A stretch of DNA of 64,000 bases. Source: Oleiharenicola lentus (GTDB lineage Bacteria > Verrucomicrobiota > Verrucomicrobiia > Opitutales > Opitutaceae). The translations under genes were made by a program, and so were the position numbers. The DNA is taken from positions 1,553,693 to 1,617,692 of the forward strand of contig NZ_SDHX01000001.1 of NCBI RefSeq assembly GCF_004118375.1, written 5' to 3'. Positions 9,974 through 18,082 of this stretch are shown here, one piece after another; the first letter of the stretch is position 1; each line of letters starts with the position of its first letter. The notes under the pieces were generated by a model, which did not search any database, was not told the origin of the DNA, and saw only the letters and a program-made list of their open reading frames with translations.

Positions 9974-10975
9974 ATGATCGCCGCCGTCCAGTTCCGGAAC
10001 TTCAAGGCCCTGCGGTCCACGGGCGTGAAACTTGCGCCGTTCAACCTCGTGCTCGGACCCAACGGCAGCGGCAAGACCAGCCTCATCCAGGCGCTGCTGC
10101 GGTTGCGCTCGCTGGCGGCGCTGCCCCCGGCCGCGGAGCCGCCCGCCGCGAACGGCGGACCCCGCATCGATTTCGCGTTCGCGGCGCCTTATCAGGACAT
10201 CGGCGTGTCGCTGGGTTGTAATCCCGACGAGATGGTCTGCAATGTTCTCTCCGTGAGCCACCCGCCTGGTCCGGCCGGCGCGGCGCATTGGGAGGATTTG
10301 CGCACCAAAATCCGCTCCATCCGTGCCTATCTGTTCGACCACTACGCCATGGCGGTGCCGGCGAAATTGTCCGACAGCGCTGAGCTGGCCTCGAACGGCG
10401 GCAACCTTGCCGTGGTCCTGGCCACATGGCGGGAAAAACAGCCCGAGGCGTTCGCCGCGCTGCAGGCGGAGTTTCTCCGGCTGATGCCGGAGTTCGGTGC
10501 GCTGGAGGTCCGAACCGGTCCCGGCGGTACCGTCGAGCTGGGCACGCGGCTCAAGACGAACGGCCACAATTTCATCACCGCCGACAACCTCTCCCAGGGC
10601 ACGCTCTACCTGCTCGCGCTGCTGGTGCTGGCCTTCACTCCTGCGCCCCCCGCCGTGGTTTGCATTGAAGAGGCTGACCGCGGCATGCATCCGCGCTCGC
10701 TGCGCGAGGTGCGCGACACGCTTTATCGGCTCAGCTACCCGCAGGATCTCGGCATGACGCGCACGCCGGTGCAGGTGATCACGACCACGCATTCGCCCTA
10801 CCTGCTCGACCAGTTCCGCGAGCAGCCGCAGGAGGTCATCCTCGCCAGCAAACAGGGCCAGGCGGCTACCTTTGAGCGGTTGTCCGACCGGGCCGACATC
10901 CTGGAATTGATGAAGGAAGCGCACCTCGGCGACCTCTGGTATACCGGCATCCTCGGCGGCGTGCCGGGAGAGTGA
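9974..10975 (+). CDS. OLD/RecF-like AAA ATPase, likely partner of the following TOPRIM-like protein
   Basis: A 333-residue ATPase of the AAA_21/OLD-like group. Visible motifs: Walker A GPNGSGKTS (residues 28-36), ABC-type signature NLSQGT (205-210), Walker B VVCIEEAD (228-235) with the catalytic glutamate, and the H-loop TTTHSP (270-275). The N-terminal IAAVQFRNFKAL strand is typical of RecF/SMC-like ATPases. There is no long coiled coil and no fused TOPRIM domain. The next gene encodes a TOPRIM-like protein, so the two together would give the ATPase plus nuclease combination of OLD, Gabija and PARIS-type defence systems (inference). Repeat elements flank both genes. No housekeeping family fits better. 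The ATPase call is firm; the role is unproven. Confidence 0.85.
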   Translation: MIAAVQFRNFKALRSTGVKLAPFNLVLGPNGSGKTSLIQALLRLRSLAALPPAAEPPAANGGPRIDFAFAAPYQDIGVSLGCNPDEMVCNVLSVSHPPGPAGAAHWEDLRTKIRSIRAYLFDHYAMAVPAKLSDSAELASNGGNLAVVLATWREKQPEAFAALQAEFLRLMPEFGALEVRTGPGGTVELGTRLKTNGHNFITADNLSQGTLYLLALLVLAFTPAPPAVVCIEEADRGMHPRSLREVRDTLYRLSYPQDLGMTRTPVQVITTTHSPYLLDQFREQPQEVILASKQGQAATFERLSDRADILELMKEAHLGDLWYTGILGGVPGE

Positions 10976-10978
10976 GAG

Positions 10979-11069
10979 GGTTGAAACCTGAGGATGTGAA
11001 ACCTGAAACCTGAAGAATGAAGCACGCATATCCTCACACCTTCATACCCTCACCTCCTCCGATCCTCCG
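10979..11069. repeat. Inverted repeat, GAAACCTGA / TGAGGATG family
   Basis: The left part carries TTGAAACCTGAGGATGTG and GAAACCTGAAACCTGA. The right part carries TATCCTCACACCTTCA, TACCCTCACCTCC and ATCCTCC, the complements of the GAGGATG words. The core is GAATGAAGCACGCAT. It separates the ATPase gene from the TOPRIM-like gene. Confidence 0.7.
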
Positions 11070-11084
11070 GTGTCTGCGCCTTCC

Positions 11085-11723
11085 ATGAAGCTCGCCATCC
11101 TCAGCGAATCCCCGGCCGACGAGGCCGCCCTGCACGTGCTGGTGGGCTACGTGCTGGGCCGGCCGTTCACGACGGTGCAGGCGTCGCTGCGGGCGCGGGG
11201 CTGGCCGTCGGTCGAGCAGGTGCTGCCGCCGATCGTGCGGCATCTTCATTTCAACACCGATGCCGACGGCCTCGTGGTCGTGGTGGATTCCGATGACTCG
11301 GTGGTGCACACGCCGGAACACGAGGCGCCCGGCTATCACCATGCGTTTTGCCGGATCTGCCGGCTGCGCGCGGTCTTCCGGCGGGCCACGAAAAACCTGC
11401 CGCCCGCCCGCGGACGCGAGCGCGTCTTGCGCGCCGTCGGCCTGTGCGTGCCGGCCATTGAGGCCTGGCTGCTCTGTGGCCACGACACCTCCGTAACCGA
11501 ACAGGCCTGGCTCGACGGTCAGGCCACCGGCCAGCTGCCCTACACTCGGCGCGAGCTAAAATGGCGCGTCTATGGCACGGAGCGTCCGTCGCTCCAGCAC
11601 GAGACGCAGCGGGCCGTGGAAGAGGTGTCTCGCCACCGCGGCGATGTGCGCCGGCTCGAGAACGATTTTCCCCACGGCTTCGGCGCGCTGGCCCGCGACC
11701 TGCGGGGGTGGCCGGTCACCTGA
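11085..11723 (+). CDS. TOPRIM-like (DUF4276/RloB-type) putative nuclease
   Basis: A 212-residue protein without a named family in plain sight, but with the hallmarks of a small TOPRIM domain. The first strand ends in a conserved acidic residue (KLAILSESPADEA, Glu8), the third strand carries the metal-binding pair in LVVVVDSDD (Asp68, Asp70), and a later block VPAIEAWLLCG (122-132) resembles the IEAWLL motif of RloB/DUF4276/DUF4435 proteins. TOPRIM domains bind Mg2+ and cut or ligate nucleic acid. The ATG is chosen; an in-frame GTG lies 15 bases upstream. It follows the ATPase on the same strand across a repeat. Together they are a candidate two-component nuclease module. The fold is inferred from motifs only. 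Confidence 0.65.
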   Translation: MKLAILSESPADEAALHVLVGYVLGRPFTTVQASLRARGWPSVEQVLPPIVRHLHFNTDADGLVVVVDSDDSVVHTPEHEAPGYHHAFCRICRLRAVFRRATKNLPPARGRERVLRAVGLCVPAIEAWLLCGHDTSVTEQAWLDGQATGQLPYTRRELKWRVYGTERPSLQHETQRAVEEVSRHRGDVRRLENDFPHGFGALARDLRGWPVT

Positions 11724-11739
11724 GGGAGTTTTTCTGCTG

Positions 11740-12867
11740 TTACACTTCAACTGGCGGAGAGGACGTCCGGATCGGTGAGGCGGTGTTTTGCAGCACCCGG
11801 GTTGCGATGGCGCGGGCGGCATTGGGTCGCGCCAGACGCTGCAGATTGTCGTGCCAGCGTTGCCAGACGGCTCCATTGTCCGCAAAGGCTCGCTGGAGCG
11901 TTGCCACGATTTCCTTCGGGGTGGTGGCCAGGGCGCCGGCCTCGTGGCGGCGAAGCAGCTCGTAGTTGCCCTCCTCCTGGCCCGGTACGATCTGGCTGAT
12001 GAGCATCGGGCAGAGCGCGTTGATGGATTCCTGCGTCGTGGCCCCGCCTGCCTTGCTGATGACCGCATGGTGCGTCATCAGCAGGTCGGGAATGCGGTTG
12101 GTCCAGCCCAGCACCTCCGCCTTGGCCGGGCCCTTTGCGGCCAACGCCTGCAATTCACGCCGGAAGGCCTCGTCTCTCCCGGCCGTGATGGTGAGGCTCC
12201 AATACGGTTGCTTCAGCAGTTCCCTCACGATCGCCCGGGCCGGACCGCGGGCCGTGTTGATCATGAAAAGAATCCGCCGCGGAGCCATTGGCGGCAGGAG
12301 GTGCGGCGGGCGGTCGGCGAAGGGCAGGGCCACGGGGAATCCGCTGACATGTACCTTGTCCGCCGGCACGCCGCGCTCGCGCAGGAAGGCCGCGGAATCC
12401 GCGTCGGTGACAAACCAGCCGGCCGCGGGCGCCCGATACCAGAGCGAGTTGATCGTGATCGCGTCGGTGATGACCGTGTGGTGCGGGCAAAACTCCAGCC
12501 CGTCGGCGCGCAGGCGGTTCAGCAACCAGGCATAGACGGGGTAGGTGGAGACAATCGCGGTCGGTTGCCTGGTGCGGATGAATTCCGCGAGCAGGCGGCG
12601 GTGACTGGCCAGGGTGCGGAACAAAGCCGGGGCGCGGGGCGAGCGATCCAGCCACCGATAGAGGCTGCTCCAGATTCCTGGCGCGGTGTTGATGAGCTTC
12701 AGGTAGCCGCGGCGGCTGACCTCATTGAGCCGCGGGGCACGCAGGGCGAACAGATCGACGAGTTCGGCTGAGACGTCGGGATACTCGTTGAATGCGGCCT
12801 GCAGGGCGCGTGCGGCACTGTTGTGTCCCTCCCCGTAGCCGGCGGTGAGGATGAGCACGCGCTTCAT
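11740..12867 (-). CDS. Processive diacylglycerol glycosyltransferase-like protein (MGDG synthase / UgtP family)
   Basis: A 375-residue membrane-associated glycosyltransferase. The N-terminus MKRVLILTAGYGEGHNSAAR carries the GxGEGH acceptor-side motif of the MGDG_synth domain. The C-terminal GT28-like domain contains VISKAGGATTQESI, the UDP-sugar-binding loop seen in MurG and UgtP. The family adds glucose or galactose from UDP-sugar to diacylglycerol to make membrane glycolipids. An upstream in-frame extension of 18 codons runs into repeat DNA and would displace the conserved N-terminus, so the ATG at MKRVLIL is used. An LpxH-like and a GT4 gene lie upstream on the same strand, which supports a glycolipid or envelope lipid role. 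Confidence 0.8.
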   Translation of the reverse strand: MKRVLILTAGYGEGHNSAARALQAAFNEYPDVSAELVDLFALRAPRLNEVSRRGYLKLINTAPGIWSSLYRWLDRSPRAPALFRTLASHRRLLAEFIRTRQPTAIVSTYPVYAWLLNRLRADGLEFCPHHTVITDAITINSLWYRAPAAGWFVTDADSAAFLRERGVPADKVHVSGFPVALPFADRPPHLLPPMAPRRILFMINTARGPARAIVRELLKQPYWSLTITAGRDEAFRRELQALAAKGPAKAEVLGWTNRIPDLLMTHHAVISKAGGATTQESINALCPMLISQIVPGQEEGNYELLRRHEAGALATTPKEIVATLQRAFADNGAVWQRWHDNLQRLARPNAARAIATRVLQNTASPIRTSSPPVEV

Positions 12868-12892
12868 GGGCAACGAGCTTCGCCCGAAATCC

Positions 12893-13020
12893 CCAAAGCC
12901 AGGTTCCAAACGCCAAACCAATCACAATCTAACGAGGAGGTCGCATTGCGGATAGGGGATTTCCCGATTTCGAGCATGGAATTTATTTGGAGTTTGGCCC
13001 TTTGGCGTTTGGAGTTTTTG
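12893..13020. repeat. Inverted repeat, CCAAACGCCAAA family
   Basis: CCAAAGCCAGG and CCAAACGCCAAACC on the left pair with TTTGGAGTTTGGCCC and TTTGGCGTTTGGAG on the right. The region is visibly poorer in G+C than the flanking genes. It fills the gap between the two minus-strand envelope genes. Only one copy is seen in this window. Confidence 0.65.
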
Positions 13021-13024
13021 TCCA

Positions 13025-13873
13025 TTAGCGGACCGCCGCGAGGATCGCGGCTTGCGCGGTGCCCGGGAAGGGGAGCGCCTCGTCCGCCGCATCCTCGGCC
13101 GGCAGTTCCTTCGCCATGGGGAACTGCTGCACGAAGTCCTTGAACGTGATCAGCTCGAAGCGGCCGTCGTGGTGCTCGACGATGGCGGTGAGCGATTCCA
13201 CCCAGTCGCCGGAGTTCAGATAGTGGATGCCGCCGATCATCTTGTCGGCGGCGGTGTGGATGTGGCCGCAGATCACGCCCGTGCAGCCCCGCTCGCGGGC
13301 GAGGGCGGCGACCTGCTCCTCAAACTTGCCCACGAAACTCACGGCCTGCTTCACGCGCGCCTTGATGGCGGCGCTGAGCGAGAAGTAGTCCTTGCCGCGG
13401 AGGCGGCGGAACCAGTTGTAGGTGCGGTTGAGCCGCAGGAGCAGCGCGTAGCCCATGTCGCCGAGGTGCGCGAGGAACACCATGTTCTTTACCACGCCGT
13501 CGAACACATCGCCGTGCAGCACGAGGTAGCGCCCTGAGGCGGACTCTAGGATGTGGTCCTCTACGAGGCTGAGCCGGTCGAACTGCATGGGCAGCAACCG
13601 GGCGAGAAAATCATCGTGGTTGCCGCGCAGATAGACGACCTCGGTGTCCTTCTTTTGCACGAGGGTAAGCACGCGGCGGATGAAGCGGGTGTGGGCCTTG
13701 GTCCAGCGGCCGTCGCGGCGCAGCCGCCAGCCGTCGATGATGTCGCCGTTGAGGAGCAGGCGCTCGCAGCGCACGTGCTTGAGAAAGTGCGTGACCTCGT
13801 CGGCCTTGGCGTGCGGCGTTCCGAGATGCACGTCGGAGAGGATGACGGAGCGGACGTTGAGGGTCGGTTTCAT
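13025..13873 (-). CDS. LpxH-like UDP-2,3-diacylglucosamine diphosphatase / metallophosphoesterase
   Basis: A 282-residue calcineurin-like metallophosphoesterase. The dimetal motifs are in order: SDVHLG (Asp14, His16), NGDIIDGW, RGNHDD, LHGD and GHIHTA. LpxH cleaves UDP-2,3-diacylglucosamine to lipid X, the fourth step of lipid A synthesis, at the inner face of the inner membrane. The protein is longer than Escherichia coli LpxH (about 240), with an acidic C-terminal tail, so a related phosphatase role is possible. The start overlaps the stop of the upstream GT4 gene by four bases (ATGA), which indicates translational coupling. The next downstream gene, after the repeat, is the MGDG-synthase-like enzyme. 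Confidence 0.8.
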   Translation of the reverse strand: MKPTLNVRSVILSDVHLGTPHAKADEVTHFLKHVRCERLLLNGDIIDGWRLRRDGRWTKAHTRFIRRVLTLVQKKDTEVVYLRGNHDDFLARLLPMQFDRLSLVEDHILESASGRYLVLHGDVFDGVVKNMVFLAHLGDMGYALLLRLNRTYNWFRRLRGKDYFSLSAAIKARVKQAVSFVGKFEEQVAALARERGCTGVICGHIHTAADKMIGGIHYLNSGDWVESLTAIVEHHDGRFELITFKDFVQQFPMAKELPAEDAADEALPFPGTAQAAILAAVR

Positions 13874-15075
13874 GGTGTGGCAGAAGGCTGAGAGCTGAGC
13901 GCTGAGAGCTGGGTGCCGGATGCGCGGGTGCGATCGAACTCATTCGCCGCTTCCTGCAGGTCGGCGAGGAAGCGGTCCACGATGGCGTCCCAAGTGAGCC
14001 CGCGAGCCGTCAGCGCGCCCTGCGTGGCGAGGCGTTCGCGCAACGTCGGTTCGCGCGCGAGCCGCACGGCGTTGGCGATAAAGGCCGCCTCGTCGCCCAC
14101 GGGGGCGGTCAGGCCATTCTCACCGTGACGGATGAACTCGTGCGCGGCGGCGTAGTCGAAGGCCGAAACGGCCAGCCCGCTGCCCAGTGCCTCGGTCACG
14201 ACGTTGCCGAAGGTCTCGGTGATGCTCGTGTGCAAGTAGATGTCACCCGAGGCGTAGTGCCGCGCGAGGTTGGTCCCCGTGTAGAAGCCGGTGAACATCA
14301 CGTCGGGCCGCTGCCGCTGGTAAGCGGAGAGCAGCGGGCCGTCACCGACGAGCACTAGCCGGGCCCGCGGCTGGACCGCCTTGATGGCGTCGAAAGCGCG
14401 GAAGAGCAGGGGATAGTTCTTTTCCGCGGCGATGCGGCCGACGTGCAGGACGACCGGATCTTCGGGTCCGACGCCCCACGAGGCACGGAGAGAGCCGTCG
14501 CGCCGCCCGGGGTTGAACAACGTGGAATCAACGCCGCGGGACAGCAGGCGGAGATTCTGGTAACCCTCGGTTTCCAGTCGCGCCAGCAGGTCGCGGGTCG
14601 GCGCGAAGGTGCGGAGAGTGCGATTGTGGACGTGGCGCAGCCAGGCGGCAACGATCGGCTTCATCCAGCCGATGCGGTAGTCCCGGGTGTATTGGTCGAA
14701 GTTGGTGTGAAAACTCGACGTAACCGGGATACCGAGCTGCCGCGCCATCGTAATGGCCGAGGCACCGAGCGGCCCTTCGGTGGCAACATGGACGAGGTCG
14801 GGTCGGTTGAGGGTCCACAACTGCCGCAGCCGGCGGCCCGCCGGCAGGCCGAGGCGAAGCTGGGGATAACCGGGGATCGGCACCCCGGGCAGGCGGACCT
14901 GCCGGCAGGCGAGGCGTTGCGTGACGCTGAAGCGGGGCGATTCGTGGCGCTGCCTTGGCCGGATGATCGTGAGCCGGTGACCGCGCGCGGCGAGTCCATC
15001 CACGAGACGGCCGAGTGTCATGGCGACGCCGTTGATTTCGGGAGCGTAGGTTTCGGTTACGAGGACAATGTTCAA
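13870..15075 (-). CDS. GT4 family glycosyltransferase (MgtA/SQDG-like)
   Basis: A 401-residue GT-B glycosyltransferase. The N-terminus NIVLVTETYAPEINGVA is the pattern of mannosyl-, glucuronosyl- and sulfoquinovosyl-diacylglycerol transferases. The C-terminal nucleotide-sugar half holds HVGRIAAEKNYPLLFRAF and ETFGNVVTEALGSGLAV (the E-x7-E motif). The start codon is TTG, because the conserved first strand begins at once and no other start fits. The last dozen codons (LSALSSQPSATP) are encoded by a GAGAGCTGAGCGCT repeat that occurs intergenically in other contexts, so the C-terminus has probably been replaced or extended by the repeat. It is coupled to the LpxH-like gene. Confidence 0.85.
   Translation of the reverse strand: MNIVLVTETYAPEINGVAMTLGRLVDGLAARGHRLTIIRPRQRHESPRFSVTQRLACRQVRLPGVPIPGYPQLRLGLPAGRRLRQLWTLNRPDLVHVATEGPLGASAITMARQLGIPVTSSFHTNFDQYTRDYRIGWMKPIVAAWLRHVHNRTLRTFAPTRDLLARLETEGYQNLRLLSRGVDSTLFNPGRRDGSLRASWGVGPEDPVVLHVGRIAAEKNYPLLFRAFDAIKAVQPRARLVLVGDGPLLSAYQRQRPDVMFTGFYTGTNLARHYASGDIYLHTSITETFGNVVTEALGSGLAVSAFDYAAAHEFIRHGENGLTAPVGDEAAFIANAVRLAREPTLRERLATQGALTARGLTWDAIVDRFLADLQEAANEFDRTRASGTQLSALSSQPSATP
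13883..13913. repeat. GAGAGCTGAGCGCT repeat inside the 3' end of the GT4 gene
   Basis: About three imperfect units of AGCTGAG (GGCTGAGAGCTGAGCGCTGA and onward) lie within the coding sequence ten bases before the stop codon. On the minus strand they read as LSALSSQ. No opposing arm is present. Confidence 0.6.
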
Positions 15076-15265
15076 AGGTGGGTGCCCAAACGGCGGCGAC
15101 CGGCCGGCCGGCGAGCCTCGGCATCATGGGTTTGCCCGGTGGAGAACCGGTGTCGGCTGGGTGACGATCCGGTTAAACGCGCCGTAAAAAATCCCGGGAG
15201 GGAAAATGGCCAATTAGTTATTGCCGCGCCCGCTCGGAAGTTTCTAACGTCCCCCTTTTAGACTG

Positions 15266-17896
15266 ATGCAATCCCACGGCCCCAAGCGCATCTACACTCC
15301 GCAATCGCTGGATTTCTGGTTTGGGCGCATGGAAGTGGAGTGGGAGGAGCAGTTTGACGCAGGCCACGTCGAGCGTGGCCACGCGATGTATCGGGACAGC
15401 GAGATCCGCGAGGTCGAGCTGGGCGCCAAGGACGCGATCATCCACCGCCGCGTGGACAAGAAGGAGGAATATGCCGTCATCGAGTGGGACGGTGACACGA
15501 TCAAGGTCCGCTCCTCCTCGACTGACGAAACCCTGGCCAATGCCATCGCCGTGGCGGGTTTGCACGAGATCGAGGAGTTGCTGGTGGACGAGATGCCTTC
15601 GCTCCTGCCGGGCGTTCCGCCCAAGGTAAAGGGAGTCAACGGCCAGAACGGCCATGCGACGGCCAACGGTGCGAACGGTCACGCGGCCGCCAACGGCAAC
15701 GGCGGCGCCAAGGTTGATCCCAACCAGCCTGCGCGCGACCTGCTGCTGAGTTTCACGGCCAACGCCGACGGCCTCGTCTTCCTGGCCTACTGGAAGAACG
15801 GCAAGAATCGCATTCCGGCCCTCGGCAACACCACGCACCACCCCAGCGCCACGGAGAGGGCCAAGCTCATCGCGCTGGCCACCTACGCGCGCAAGGCCCA
15901 CTTCCGCTACAACCAGACAACCCACGCCTACGCACTCGACGCGCTGGCCGACATCCCGGGATTTCTGCGTGACCTGCTGCCGCACTGGAAAAAGCAGTTC
16001 GCCATCGAGATCGACGCCAAGGTCGAGAGCATCAAGCAGGGCGCCCGCACCATCGAGATCGAGGCCGTCGCCGACAAGCGCGCCGGCAGCAGCGGCGGCC
16101 TGAACCTGCGCTGGATTTTCCGCGCCGGCGAAAAACTTCTCACCGACGAGCAGGCCGCCGCCCTCCTCAAGCACGGCCGCACTCCCATGCTTCTGCCCGA
16201 CCTCGGCATCGTCACGATGGCGCCCGAGAAGTGGGAGGGCTACCAGCAGTGGAAGCGCAGTCTCGAGGAGGCACAGTCCGGCGGCGAGGTGCCGCCCTAC
16301 CTGATTTTCTCCCTCTTCAACGACCAGCGCATCAAGGTCACGCTCGGGCCCGAGATCGAGGCATGGCGGCAAAAGGTGCTGACCGCGCCCTCAGCGCCGC
16401 CCGAGCTGCCCGATTACCTGCGCAATTACCAGCGTCGCGGCGTCGAATGGATGCATCACCTGTGCGAGACCGGCTGCCACGGCTTGCTGGCCGACGAGAT
16501 GGGCCTGGGCAAAACCGCCCAGGTCATCGCCCTGCTCCGCGCCCGGCCCATGGGCCGGCACCGGCACATTGTCGTCTGCCCGGCGAGCGTGGTGCCGGTG
16601 TGGCGCGAGGAGATCGCCCGCTTTTTCCCGGGGGCCAGCGTCGAGATCCTGAAGTCGGGCCACGACTTCAAGCACCACAAGTCCTACTGCATCTGGCTCG
16701 CCAGCTACACCCAGCTGCGCAAACACCGCGCGCTGCTCGACACGACCGACTTTGGCTACGCCATCCTCGACGAGGGCCAGTTCATCAAGAACCCCGATGC
16801 CAAGGTCACGCAGTCCTGCTTCGCCCTGCGCGCCGAACACCGGCTGGTCATGACCGGCACGCCGCTGGAGAACCGGCAGCTCGATCTTTGGTCCATCTTC
16901 CGTTACCTGTTGCCCGGCCTGCTCGGGTCGCGCTCAGCCTTTGAGGCGGCGCTCATCCAGGACCGCGACGGCACGATGCGCCGGCTGCGCCAGCAGGTCG
17001 CCCCATTCATCCTGCGCCGCACCAAGACCGAGGTGGCGACCGAGCTGCCGCCCAAGGTCGAGATGGATCTGCTCTGCCCGCTCACCGAGGTGCAGCGGGC
17101 CGAGTATGCCCGCATCTGCACCGAGGGCCTGGCCCGGCTGGGCGAGGACATCGGTCTCGCGCTGCGCGAGAAATCTTTCGGCTTCCTCGCGTTGCTCACG
17201 CGCCTGCGCCAGGTCTGCTGCGATCCGGACCTGCTGCCGTGGCTCCACTCACCACTCTCCGACAGCGGCAAGCTCCAGCTGCTCGTTGAAAAGCTTCAGG
17301 AAGTCGTCGGCAGCGGCCACAAGGTCGTCATCTTCTCGCAGTTCGTGACCCTGCTGGACCGCGTGCGCGAGGCGCTGCAGTTGCATTATCCGGAGCTGGC
17401 GCGCTACGAGATCACGGGCATGACCGTGGACCGGCAGAAGCCGGTGAAGGATTTTCAGTCCGCGACCGGCGCCGCCGCCATGCTGGTGAGCCTCAAGGCC
17501 GCCGGCACGGGCATCACGCTGCACGCGGCGGACTACGTGTTCCTGCTCGATCCGTGGTGGAACCCCGCGGTGGAGGACCAGGCGATCGACCGCGTGCATC
17601 GCATCGGCCAGACCAACACCGTGTTTGTCTATCGCATGGTGACCGCCGGCACGATCGAGGAGCGCATCCAGGCCCTGAAGTCCGAGAAGCGCCAGCTCTT
17701 CAACCAGGTCGTGGGCGGACACAGCGGCGATTTCGAGTGGACCAAGCACTTCAAGTCGCTGCACAGCCTCATCGAGCTCAGCGCCTCCGTGGCGACCGAG
17801 AACGAGACCTATGGCCCCGCCGCGCCGGCAGTCGCGGCCGAGCCCGCCTCCGCGCCTGCGACCCCTGCGGCAACGCCCACCGGCCCGCAGGCTTGA
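15266..17896 (+). CDS. SNF2-family DEAD/DEAH ATPase with degenerate SWIM-like N-terminus
   Basis: An 876-residue Swi2/Snf2 DNA-dependent ATPase. Walker A is DEMGLGKTAQ near residue 410, and the DExx box reads ILDEGQ near 502, with Gly where DEAQ or DEAH is usual. The HelicC half ends in DPWWNPAVEDQAIDRVHRIG (motifs V-VI). The N-terminal 110 residues (ERGHAMYRDSEIREVELGA, then a strand and VRSSSTDETLANAIAVAGLH) align in layout with the SWIM zinc domain of bacterial SNF2 proteins, but the CxC and CxH ligands are gone. A linker near residues 125-150 is made of NG/NGH repeats, and the tail is Pro/Ala-rich. Such proteins remodel nucleoprotein or displace RNA polymerase; the specific role here is unknown. 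No nuclease or methylase gene is adjacent. Confidence 0.88.
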   Translation: MQSHGPKRIYTPQSLDFWFGRMEVEWEEQFDAGHVERGHAMYRDSEIREVELGAKDAIIHRRVDKKEEYAVIEWDGDTIKVRSSSTDETLANAIAVAGLHEIEELLVDEMPSLLPGVPPKVKGVNGQNGHATANGANGHAAANGNGGAKVDPNQPARDLLLSFTANADGLVFLAYWKNGKNRIPALGNTTHHPSATERAKLIALATYARKAHFRYNQTTHAYALDALADIPGFLRDLLPHWKKQFAIEIDAKVESIKQGARTIEIEAVADKRAGSSGGLNLRWIFRAGEKLLTDEQAAALLKHGRTPMLLPDLGIVTMAPEKWEGYQQWKRSLEEAQSGGEVPPYLIFSLFNDQRIKVTLGPEIEAWRQKVLTAPSAPPELPDYLRNYQRRGVEWMHHLCETGCHGLLADEMGLGKTAQVIALLRARPMGRHRHIVVCPASVVPVWREEIARFFPGASVEILKSGHDFKHHKSYCIWLASYTQLRKHRALLDTTDFGYAILDEGQFIKNPDAKVTQSCFALRAEHRLVMTGTPLENRQLDLWSIFRYLLPGLLGSRSAFEAALIQDRDGTMRRLRQQVAPFILRRTKTEVATELPPKVEMDLLCPLTEVQRAEYARICTEGLARLGEDIGLALREKSFGFLALLTRLRQVCCDPDLLPWLHSPLSDSGKLQLLVEKLQEVVGSGHKVVIFSQFVTLLDRVREALQLHYPELARYEITGMTVDRQKPVKDFQSATGAAAMLVSLKAAGTGITLHAADYVFLLDPWWNPAVEDQAIDRVHRIGQTNTVFVYRMVTAGTIEERIQALKSEKRQLFNQVVGGHSGDFEWTKHFKSLHSLIELSASVATENETYGPAAPAVAAEPASAPATPAATPTGPQA

Positions 17897-17970
17897 GCGC
17901 AGGAAGCGGGCTATCAGTCCCGCGGCTGCATCACTTGGAGGGGCGCGGCTTGCGGCGACCTAATGTGCGA

Positions 17971-17995
17971 GGTCGGCCCAAGGACCGACTCTACA
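17971..17995. repeat. Single hairpin with CTACA end (TGTAG family)
   Basis: A GTCGG / CCGAC stem with an eight-base loop is followed on the + strand by T and then CTACA, i.e. TGTAG on the other strand. It has the same layout as the arms at 7666-7726 and 19931-19956, with a different stem sequence. It lies between the SNF2 and CLC genes. Confidence 0.5.
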
Positions 17996-18045
17996 CATGG
18001 GGCTCGCTGTTTGCTTCCGCTCCGTCACGGCACGGGAACAAACCC

Positions 18046-18073
18046 TTGCAGGCGCTGCCTCCGCCCGTAGGGT
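18046..18073 (+). promoter_or_regulatory. Putative sigma-70-type promoter for the CLC gene, short or absent leader
   Basis: The -35-like TTGCAG and -10-like TAGGGT are separated by 16 bases. The -10 ends nine bases before the GTG start, so the transcript would begin at or close to the start codon (leaderless). Similar TAGNNT boxes stand just before other starts in this window. Confidence 0.45.
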
Positions 18074-18082
18074 TTTGACCGC

